A model generated the notes under the pieces. The model was not told where the DNA came from and made no database searches. It saw only the letters and a list, made by a program, of their open reading frames with translations. A program made the position numbers and the translations under genes. A stretch of DNA of 7,000 nucleotides from Candidatus Daviesbacteria bacterium RIFCSPLOWO2_02_FULL_41_8 (GTDB taxonomy: Bacteria; Patescibacteriota; Microgenomatia; Daviesbacterales; UBA10151), in NCBI GenBank assembly GCA_001777455.1, contig MFDZ01000027.1, positions 1-7,000 on the forward strand, read 5' to 3'. Positions 1 to 4,057 of this stretch are shown one piece after another. How positions within the stretch are numbered: position 1 is the stretch's first letter; every line of letters begins with the position of its first letter.

Positions 1-1
1 A

Positions 2-964
2 TTTTTGGAATACCGGCAACTCTTTAAGTTAGTTTCCACCTATATTGATGCTCTGCCAAAATCAGTCAGATCTGACGGCAGAATTCATTCCACTTTTAAT
101 GTAGAAGGGGCTGCCACCGGTAGATTATCTTCCAAAGACCCGAATTTACAAAATATTCCCATTAAAGGTGAGGCTGGGGGAGAAATTCGGAAAGCATTCG
201 TGGCTCCAAAGGGGAAGGTTTTACTGGCGGCTGATTATTCGCAAATTGAACTGCGGATTATGGCTCATTTGGCTGATGATCCGGGGTTGAAAAAAGCTTT
301 TGCCGAAGGGTGGGATATCCATACTTTAACTGCTTCCAAAATCTTTAATATACCCCTGGAGAAAGTGGAAAAACAGCAGAGAATGGTAGGTAAAACTATG
401 AACTTTGCCACCCTTTATGGCCAGGGGCCGCATGCGCTGTCCCGGCAACTGGAAGTGCCGTATGAGTCAGCCCAACAATACATCGCAGAATATTTTGCGG
501 AGTTTCCCAAAGTACGGGAGTGGATGGAGAAAACGCTGGCTTTTGGATACGAGAATGGCTTTGTGGAAACCATTTGGGGCAGGAAAAGGTATATTCCGGA
601 GCTAAAAGCCGGTAACCGGATGATCAGGTCAGCCGGCGAGAGAGCGGCTGTGAATGCACCTGTTCAAGGAACCGCAGCGGATATGATTAAAAAAGCCATG
701 GTGGAGATTGATCGGAAATTGAAAATGGATAATGGAAAATTGAAAATTAAGAAAGGAAAAAATTCTCAATTCTCAATTCTCAATTCTCAATTAATATTGC
801 AAGTTCACGATGAGCTTTTGTTTGAATGCGACCCCAAAGATGTGGAAGAAACAGCCAAAATGGTTAAGGAAAAAATGGAGAATGCCCTGAAGCTCTCTGT
901 TCCGGTCATAGTTGACCTCAAAGTCGGCTCCAACTGGGGAGAAATGGAAAAGATCAGTGTTTGA
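2..964 (+). CDS. polA: DNA polymerase I, C-terminal polymerase domain (5'-truncated by window edge)
   Basis: Family A DNA polymerase, which fills gaps and replaces Okazaki primers in the cytoplasm. The frame is open to the left edge, so the N-terminal part (5'-nuclease and any 3'-5' exonuclease region) lies outside. Residues are numbered from the Leu codon at base 5. Motif A is AADYSQIELR, with metal-binding Asp at 77. The O-helix (motif B) has the R126-K130-F134-Y138 spacing; Phe134 is the residue class that discriminates against dideoxynucleotides in E. coli Pol I. Motif C is QVHDELLFE, with Asp269. All polymerase catalytic motifs are intact. The oddity is a run of about 22 extra residues (about 241-262, rich in K, N, S and Q) just before motif C, encoded by an inverted repeat with four TTCTCAA heptamers. 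Because the frame is kept, the polymerase is probably active. The stop TGA at 962-964 touches the next repeat. Identification is very secure. Confidence 0.97.
   Translation, partial: FLEYRQLFKLVSTYIDALPKSVRSDGRIHSTFNVEGAATGRLSSKDPNLQNIPIKGEAGGEIRKAFVAPKGKVLLAADYSQIELRIMAHLADDPGLKKAFAEGWDIHTLTASKIFNIPLEKVEKQQRMVGKTMNFATLYGQGPHALSRQLEVPYESAQQYIAEYFAEFPKVREWMEKTLAFGYENGFVETIWGRKRYIPELKAGNRMIRSAGERAAVNAPVQGTAADMIKKAMVEIDRKLKMDNGKLKIKKGKNSQFSILNSQLILQVHDELLFECDPKDVEETAKMVKEKMENALKLSVPVIVDLKVGSNWGEMEKISV
717..792 (+). repeat. In-frame imperfect hairpin repeat inside polA
   Basis: Left arm 717-748 and the reverse complement of right arm 761-792 agree at 26 of 32 positions, around a 12-base A/G-rich spacer. 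The right arm contains four tandem copies of the heptamer TTCTCAA (763-790). The element is translated as extra residues between the palm helix and motif C of the polymerase. Bases 719-743 match bases 996-1020, in the left arm of the next repeat unit, at 20 of 25 positions without gaps, so both belong to one repeat family. It could instead be simple-sequence expansion, but the arm symmetry favours a palindromic element. Confidence 0.75.
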
Positions 965-1020
965 CGATAGAAGATGGATGATAGAGTGTGGATCTTTGAA
1001 GATGGAGAATGGATGATAGA
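964..1020 (+). repeat. Left inverted arm of the four-helix-bundle unit
   Basis: Purine-rich arm made of degenerate GATGGATGATAGA-like units; the 11-mer TGGATGATAGA occurs twice (975-985 and 1010-1020). It pairs along its whole length with 1401-1458, about 41 of 58 positions identical after one one-base gap. Transcribed together, the two arms could fold into a long stem enclosing the gene, a possible RNase III substrate or terminator (inference). Confidence 0.75.
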
Positions 1021-1025
1021 AAAGT

Positions 1026-1031
1026 TATGAT
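1026..1031 (+). promoter_or_regulatory. Possible -10 box for the four-helix-bundle gene
   Basis: TATGAT lies 6 bases before the ATG at 1038. No Shine-Dalgarno sequence precedes this ATG and no good -35 box is seen. Other genes in the window also have a -10-like box just before their start codon. Weak on its own. Confidence 0.3.
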
Positions 1032-1037
1032 AAATAC

Positions 1038-1400
1038 ATGATTCAGAGCTTTAAGGATTTAGAGGTTTACAAAGAAAGCTACGAGCTGGCAATTATCGTA
1101 AACAAGCTCTGTATAAAGCTTCCAATTTATGAGAAAAATGATTTAGCTTCACAATTAAGAAGAGCCTCAAAATCCGCACCTGCCAATATCGCAGAAGGTT
1201 GGGCAAAAAGAAGGTTTGAAAAAGAATTCAAAAAGCATCTCGATTGCGCAATTGGATCAGCCAACGAGATGGAAGTTCATTTAAATATGGCGAAGGATTT
1301 AGGTTATCTGAATCAGATAATTTGTGATGAGCTTATTAATAAATATATGGCTTTAGGTGGGAAACTAACCAATCTTAGAAATAACTGGAAAACATATTAG
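1038..1400 (+). CDS. Four-helix-bundle protein (23S rRNA intervening-sequence protein family)
   Basis: A 120-residue protein that begins with the family hallmark FKDLEVY (residues 5-11) and has the signature SQLRRASKSAPANIAEGW (38-55), followed by a helix with GSANEMEVHL. Length and order match the S23/IVP four-helix-bundle family (TIGR02436 type), known from 23S rRNA intervening sequences and related to Avd, the accessory protein of diversity-generating retroelements. The biochemical role of the stand-alone form is not established; Avd-type members form basic pentamers that bind nucleic acid. No reverse transcriptase or variable repeat is present nearby, so a retroelement role cannot be shown here. 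The ATG at 1038 is the best start because the conserved FKDL follows directly; no Shine-Dalgarno is seen. The gene fills the space between two inverted arms and appears to travel with them. Confidence 0.92.
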   Translation: MIQSFKDLEVYKESYELAIIVNKLCIKLPIYEKNDLASQLRRASKSAPANIAEGWAKRRFEKEFKKHLDCAIGSANEMEVHLNMAKDLGYLNQIICDELINKYMALGGKLTNLRNNWKTY

Positions 1401-1458
1401 TCTATCTTCTACCTTCAATCTTCAAAAATTCTACCATCTATTTTCTATCATCTACCGT
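1401..1458 (+). repeat. Right inverted arm of the four-helix-bundle unit
   Basis: Pyrimidine-rich arm that starts at the base following the gene's TAG stop. It is built from TCTATC, TTCTACC and CTTCAATCTTCAA units and is the inverted partner of 964-1020. Its last bases (1451-1458) run into the stop codon of the minus-strand gene-tail remnant. Confidence 0.75.
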
Positions 1459-1518
1459 CCAGACCACACCGCCAGCTTTTTAACCGGCCTCTGTTCTATT
1501 TCAAACTTCCCAAACCGC
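1452..1518 (-). pseudogene. Tail remnant of a membrane protein gene homologue
   Basis: Read on the minus strand, this stretch encodes FGKFEIEQRPVKKLAVWSGR followed by TAG. The intact gene at 2110-3036 ends FIRFEVEQRPVKKLVV. Nine of eleven residues around EQRPVKK agree, and the two changes are conservative (K/R, I/V). DNA 1477-1508 matches 2123-2154 at 25 of 32 positions, with differences mostly at third codon positions. The remnant therefore comes from a diverged coding homologue that was under protein-level selection, not from a fresh duplication. Upstream coding sequence is absent: at 1519 it meets the brnT promoter. An AGACCAC word (1461-1467 and 2112-2118) is also shared. Confidence 0.7.
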
Positions 1519-1559
1519 TTGACATGTAATAATCATATTGTATAATACAGTATATACAT
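1519..1559 (+). promoter_or_regulatory. brnTA promoter with overlapping palindromic operator candidate
   Basis: TTGACA (1519-1524), a 16-base spacer and TATAAT (1541-1546) form a perfect sigma70-type promoter. The -10 box is embedded in the 11-bp palindrome TGTATAATACA (1539-1549), and a wider dyad links ATGTA (1524-1528) with TACAT (1555-1559). Ribbon-helix-helix antitoxins usually repress their own promoter by binding such dyads, so autoregulation by the BrnA-like protein is likely (inference). The predicted transcript start falls about 5 bases before the brnT ATG, implying an almost leaderless toxin cistron. Confidence 0.8.
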
Positions 1560-1860
1560 GAGAGTAGTTCAAGACGCAGTAGAGTTTGAATGGGATAAAG
1601 GAAATATAGGCAAGAATCTAAAGCATGATGTAGAAGACAATGAGACAGAAGAAGTATTTTTAGATAAACGAAGGTTTGTTTTTAAAGATCATCTTCATTC
1701 CGGAAACGAAGAGAGATTTAGAATATTGGGTAAAACTAAGAAAAGTAGACTATTATTTATTGTATTTACCAAAAGAAGAAAAAAAATCAGGGTTATTTCA
1801 GCTAGAAATATCAACAAAAAGGAGGTGCATCTGTATGAAGAAAAAATTAATCATTCCTAA
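1558..1860 (+). CDS. brnT: BrnT family type II toxin (ribonuclease)
   Basis: A 100-residue protein with the BrnT/DUF497 pattern: FEWDKGNIGKNLKH (10-23), where the family usually reads FEWDxxKxxxNxxKHGV, then a VFLD segment (33-36), ERFRILGKT (52-60), LLFIVFTKR (65-73) and IRVISARNINKKEVHLYEE (77-95). BrnT has a RelE-like fold and cleaves RNA to arrest growth (known from Brucella). The usual HGV after the KxxxNxxKH core is HDV here, a minor deviation. The length matches the family. The gene comes first in the operon, as is typical for brnT-brnA, and overlaps the antitoxin gene by 26 bases. No Shine-Dalgarno precedes the ATG; translation probably begins at or near the 5' end of the mRNA, from the consensus promoter. 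Confidence 0.9.
   Translation: MRVVQDAVEFEWDKGNIGKNLKHDVEDNETEEVFLDKRRFVFKDHLHSGNEERFRILGKTKKSRLLFIVFTKRRKKIRVISARNINKKEVHLYEEKINHS
1820..1825 (+). promoter_or_regulatory. Strong Shine-Dalgarno for brnA inside brnT
   Basis: AGGAGG (within AAGGAGGTG) lies 9 bases before the ATG at 1835 and inside the brnT reading frame. It fixes the antitoxin start at 1835 rather than at earlier in-frame ATGs. The contrast with the toxin gene, which has no such site, would favour antitoxin synthesis. Confidence 0.85.
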
Positions 1861-2101
1861 ATTTAAAAACGAAGATGATGAAAGAGCGTTCTGGGCAAAG
1901 TTGGATTTGTCCAAGTATTATGAACCGGATGATCTGGAAGAGGTAAGTTTTCCCAACCTTAAACCAACCAGCCGTTCCATCTCAATTCGGATTCCGGAAT
2001 ATCTGCTCAATAGGGTTAAAGAACAGGCGAACGAGATTAATGTTCCGTATCAGTCATTGATTAAGGAATATATTAAAAAAGGAGTTTTTTCTCCTTCGTA
2101 A
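1835..2101 (+). CDS. brnA: BrnA/CopG-type antitoxin (ribbon-helix-helix)
   Basis: An 88-residue protein. The N-terminal part (FKNEDDERAFWAKLDLSKYY, then DLEEVSFPNLKPTSRS) is the toxin-binding region typical of the CopG-antitoxin family partnered with BrnT. The C-terminal part has a ribbon-helix-helix pattern: strand SISIRIPEYLL, then helices around NRVKEQANEINVPYQSLIKEYI. It should neutralise BrnT by binding and repress the operon promoter. The start is set by AGGAGG at 1820-1825; the frame is open further upstream, but that part is only a shadow of brnT. It overlaps the toxin gene by 26 bases, so the two are translationally linked. The stop at 2099-2101 is 8 bases from the stop of the convergent membrane protein gene. 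Confidence 0.88.
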   Translation: MKKKLIIPKFKNEDDERAFWAKLDLSKYYEPDDLEEVSFPNLKPTSRSISIRIPEYLLNRVKEQANEINVPYQSLIKEYIKKGVFSPS

Positions 2102-2104
2102 CTT

Positions 2105-2134
2105 ACCGGTTAGACCACTAATTTTTTAACCGGT
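2105..2134. terminator. Hairpin between convergent brnA and membrane-protein gene ends
   Basis: ACCGGTTA (2105-2112) and TAACCGGT (2127-2134) are perfect 8-bp inverted repeats around a 14-base loop. The left arm contains the TAA stop of the minus-strand gene. The T-run lies in the loop rather than after the stem, so this is not a textbook intrinsic terminator; a weak bidirectional terminator or mRNA-end hairpin is possible. Confidence 0.35.
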
Positions 2135-3036
2135 CTTTGTTCGACCTCGAACCTAATGAATCCTGTTTTTTCCAGAATATAAAAAGTAAGCCAAAGCAGG
2201 GGATAAACTAGAAGGTTGATGACGGAAGTTAGGGATTGGAGGGTGAGGAATAGCAGTAATGCCAGTCCGGCGGGGATGAAGTTTTGGTACGGTTTAATAA
2301 TGTTTTGGATTTGATCTTTGACAGTTTTCTTAATCAAGTCCTGAGCAGGATTTGTAGATGATTTTGTTGATTTAGGTTGGTTTAGGGTATCTAAAATCTT
2401 GGGATCCAGGCCGGACTGCCTCAACAAATCAGGATTTTGTTTCAGGAAATCCAATTGTTCCTGATTAATGGCAGGCAATTGCAATGACGGCGCGCCTTCT
2501 TCCGCCGGCAGATTCATTGGAGTCATTTTTAAAGCGGAGTCTATTAAAGAATCCGGAATCTGAAAGCCCTTTTCCACCACCATTTTACTGGCAGAGAAAA
2601 AGTAAATAATACAAAAAGAAATAATCAACAGTCCTGATAGCTGTCTGATGGCAGGACCGAGAATGGCTTTTGGACTAAAAGTCAAATAGCTTTTTAAGGC
2701 GGCATTTAAGGACAAAAAAGTCAGTAGTGTGCTGATGCAGATGCCAACAGTGAAGACTATGGCCAAGGCGGGGTTGATAAAAGCAAAGGGCAGAAGGGCG
2801 GCAGCTGCGCCAACCGGTATAGAAATTTTCCAATCTGAAGCAAAAGTAGAAAGTAGGACGAATAAAAAGCCGGATAGGGAAATCAGGCCGACCACGGTTA
2901 TGATTTGAGTTAAGCTGTCTAAAGACAAGGAGAAGACGAAGTCGTAGGACTTCAGGAAAGGGGTTAGCTGGGAGATTAGAATAGCAAAAACAATTAGAAA
3001 AATCGGGGCAAAGACAAGTTTTTTGACCATGTTCAT
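2110..3036 (-). CDS. Uncharacterised multi-pass membrane protein
   Basis: I do not recognise a characterised family. With the start at 3036 the protein has about 308 residues: a membrane anchor at about 7-24, further hydrophobic segments at about 43-66, 71-105 (probably two passes) and 131-148, a polar Q/N/P/K-rich stretch at about 150-250 (LPAINQEQLDFLKQNPDLL, QPKSTKSS), a long hydrophobic C-terminal segment at about 253-291, and a basic tail EQRPVKKLVV. The frame is open to 3087, but ATGs upstream of 3036 would put the start inside the divergent gene or inside the candidate -10 box (3047-3052), so 3036 (or the ATG at 3030) is preferred. No Shine-Dalgarno is seen. Its C-terminal 15 or so residues are duplicated as a diverged remnant at 1452-1518, on the far side of brnTA. 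Diverges from the DHH-like gene. Confidence 0.75.
   Translation of the reverse strand: MNMVKKLVFAPIFLIVFAILISQLTPFLKSYDFVFSLSLDSLTQIITVVGLISLSGFLFVLLSTFASDWKISIPVGAAAALLPFAFINPALAIVFTVGICISTLLTFLSLNAALKSYLTFSPKAILGPAIRQLSGLLIISFCIIYFFSASKMVVEKGFQIPDSLIDSALKMTPMNLPAEEGAPSLQLPAINQEQLDFLKQNPDLLRQSGLDPKILDTLNQPKSTKSSTNPAQDLIKKTVKDQIQNIIKPYQNFIPAGLALLLFLTLQSLTSVINLLVYPLLWLTFYILEKTGFIRFEVEQRPVKKLVV
2112..2154. repeat. Second copy of the duplicated gene tail flanking brnTA
   Basis: This is the 3' end of the intact membrane protein gene. It aligns with 1461-1508: AGACCAC is identical, and TTTTTAACCGG plus the following 21 bases match at 25 of 32 positions. Together the two copies form a direct repeat about 650 bases apart that encloses the toxin-antitoxin operon. 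Confidence 0.7.
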
Positions 3037-3044
3037 GCTATACT
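3036..3044 (+). promoter_or_regulatory. Extended -10 promoter candidate for the DHH-like gene
   Basis: TGC followed by TATACT (3039-3044) has the extended -10 form, 10 bases before the ATG at 3055. No properly spaced -35 box is visible. The predicted transcript would begin only a few bases before the ATG. Confidence 0.45.
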
Positions 3045-3046
3045 TC

Positions 3047-3055
3047 ATCTTACCA
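3047..3055 (-). promoter_or_regulatory. Extended -10 promoter candidate for the membrane protein gene
   Basis: On the minus strand, TGG followed by TAAGAT (3055 down to 3047) lies 10 bases before the ATG at 3036. It overlaps the first codon of the opposite gene, and the opposite -10 box is only 2 bases away, so the two promoters would exclude each other. A 4 of 6 match to TATAAT; weak. Confidence 0.3.
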
Positions 3056-3888
3056 TGAAAACTCTGGTAACACACATAAATCCGCACCTGGATGATATTG
3101 CCGGTATTTGGCTGTTAAAAAAATTCCATCCGCAATTTAGGGATGCCAAGTTGGAGTTTGTGTCAGCGGCACACGACCTGGCGGCCAAAGAAGAAAACCA
3201 GGGAAAAGTATTCGTCGGGACGGGCGGGGGAGAGTTCGATGAACACAAAGAAGGCTTGGACACTTGCGCCGGGACGCTGGTTTATGAATATTTAAAAAAA
3301 GAAAAACATATTCCGGAGAATGAAGTTTTGAGGAGAGCGTTAGATAGTTTGACTGAATGGAACAGGTTAATAGATACGGGCAGGGCGCCTGATTGTCAGA
3401 TGAGTGAGTTTAGCGTGCAGGCTTTTATCAGAAACAGGGACAATTCAGACAAAAGTTCTGAAAAAGCAGTTGAATTGGGAATTGAAATACTGGAGCGAAT
3501 TTTGGTGGTTTTAAAGAGAAAGCAGGAATCTTTAAAAGATTGGCAAAGCAAAATTGAATTCCAAAGTAGATTTGGCACGTCTTATGCCGTGATTTCCGAA
3601 ACGGTCGACCGGGAGTTTTGCAAAACACAAGGTGGCCTGCCTGCCGGCAAGGCAGGAGATTTGTTTTTAATGTATCATCCGAAACACAAAGGGGTGCAGT
3701 TTTTTACTCCGTCTTTTGAAATTGATCTACAGCCGATTTATGAGAGAGTGAAATCGTTGGACCCGGAAGCCAGTTGGTTTTTACATCAAAGTCATCACAT
3801 GGTAATTTGCAGTTCCTCATCCGCTCCGGACTCAAAACCCACCAAATTAAGCTTTGAAGAGTTAATTGATGTAGCGAAAGAATTATAA
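3055..3888 (+). CDS. DHH/MYG1-like putative metal-dependent phosphohydrolase
   Basis: A 277-residue protein. The N-terminus has THINPHLDDIAGIWLLKKF (6-24), with H7, H11, D13 and D14 placed like the metal ligands of DHH-superfamily proteins, where MYG1/UPF0160 members read THNGxFHCDE followed by a Leu-rich helix. GGGEFDEHKEG (57-67) looks like a variant of the VGGxYDxxxxxxDHH motif, with DEH in place of DHH. Members of this superfamily hydrolyse phosphoesters, including RNA and small nucleotides; MYG1 is a 3'-5' RNA exonuclease. The middle is helical and charged (about 128-175), and the C-terminus contains HQSHHMVICS. Residues 193-202 (GGLPAGKAGD) are encoded by a GC-rich palindrome and look like a repeat insertion. 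No Shine-Dalgarno precedes the ATG, which is 10 bases after an extended -10 box. The general fold is likely; the substrate is unknown. Confidence 0.6.
   Translation: MKTLVTHINPHLDDIAGIWLLKKFHPQFRDAKLEFVSAAHDLAAKEENQGKVFVGTGGGEFDEHKEGLDTCAGTLVYEYLKKEKHIPENEVLRRALDSLTEWNRLIDTGRAPDCQMSEFSVQAFIRNRDNSDKSSEKAVELGIEILERILVVLKRKQESLKDWQSKIEFQSRFGTSYAVISETVDREFCKTQGGLPAGKAGDLFLMYHPKHKGVQFFTPSFEIDLQPIYERVKSLDPEASWFLHQSHHMVICSSSSAPDSKPTKLSFEELIDVAKEL
3636..3656 (+). repeat. In-frame GC-rich palindrome inside the DHH-like gene
   Basis: CCTGCC (3636-3641), the self-complementary core TGCCGGCA (3642-3649), a bulged A (3650) and GGCAGG (3651-3656) make a 21-base near-perfect palindrome. It adds residues LPAGKAG to the protein. 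From memory, CCTGCCTGCCGGCAGG-type palindromes recur in CPR genomes, inside genes and between them. It is clearly GC-richer than its surroundings. Confidence 0.75.
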
Positions 3889-4035
3889 AGTAGCTCGTCA
3901 CAGCACAAAAAATCGTTCGCACGGTAGAAACTTGCTCACTTGTGTTGATTTTATGTCTACCTATAATTTCGAATCATTAAGATAACTTGCATAAAACCAA
4001 CAACATTTTTTGGTTGCTTGTGACTTCGCTGCTTT
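3887..4035. repeat. 149-base imperfect palindrome upstream of the glycosyltransferase gene
   Basis: Paired segments in order: AAAGTAGC (3887-3894) with GCTGCTTT (4028-4035, one G-U pair), GTCACA (3897-3902) with TGTGAC (4019-4024), CAAAAAAT (3906-3913) with ATTTTTTG (4005-4012), and TGTTGATTTTATG (3943-3955) with CATAAAACCAACA (3990-4002, one mismatch). It fills almost the whole intergenic gap, from the last bases of the upstream stop to 8 bases before the -10 box of the next gene. No coding capacity is seen. It could act as a terminator for the DHH-like gene and may be a miniature mobile element. Confidence 0.6.
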
Positions 4036-4043
4036 TTAATATG

Positions 4044-4049
4044 TATAAT
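4044..4049 (+). promoter_or_regulatory. -10 box for the glycosyltransferase gene
   Basis: A perfect TATAAT 8 bases before the ATG at 4058, so the predicted transcript starts at or within a base or two of the start codon (leaderless). No -35 box with good spacing: TTGTGA at 4018-4023 would leave 20 bases. The palindrome 3887-4035 would supply the -35 region. Confidence 0.6.
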
Positions 4050-4057
4050 ATTTATAT

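Larger units (their letters stand above)
964..1458 (+). mobile_element. Candidate IVS-like element: four-helix-bundle gene with inverted arms
   Basis: A 495-base unit consisting of a 57-base left arm (964-1020), a 120-residue gene (1038-1400) and a 58-base right arm (1401-1458). The arms are inverted copies of each other, about 70% identical with a single one-base gap. The unit starts at the last base of the polA stop codon, and the right arm starts at the first base after the gene's stop. In spirochaetes and Coxiella, the same protein family is encoded by 23S rRNA intervening sequences whose ends pair into a stem (established). Here the unit lies between protein genes, not in rRNA. That it moves as a unit is inference: no target-site duplication or transposase is visible. 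Confidence 0.5.

Noticed and set aside
405..605. Second-frame open stretch inside polA
   Set aside because: It overlaps conserved polymerase motifs and has no recognisable features of its own.
763..790. Tandem TTCTCAA heptamers as a CRISPR array or phase-variation tract
   Set aside because: The units are contiguous with no spacers, so not CRISPR. Slippage by one 7-base unit would break polA, an important gene, so a phase-variation switch is unlikely.
962..964. UGA recoding as in Gracilibacteria
   Set aside because: TGA ends polA and the glycosyltransferase gene at the expected family lengths, so UGA is a normal stop here.
964..1458. Diversity-generating retroelement suggested by the Avd-like four-helix-bundle gene
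   Set aside because: No reverse transcriptase, template repeat or variable repeat is present in the window; the protein fits the stand-alone IVP family equally well.
1676..1834. Longer N-terminus for the antitoxin
   Set aside because: The extra 53 residues are only the shifted frame of brnT; AGGAGG fixes the start at 1835.
3023..3028. TTGACC as the -35 box for the DHH-like gene
   Set aside because: Only 10 bases separate it from TATACT, too short for a sigma70 promoter; the extended -10 reading was kept instead.
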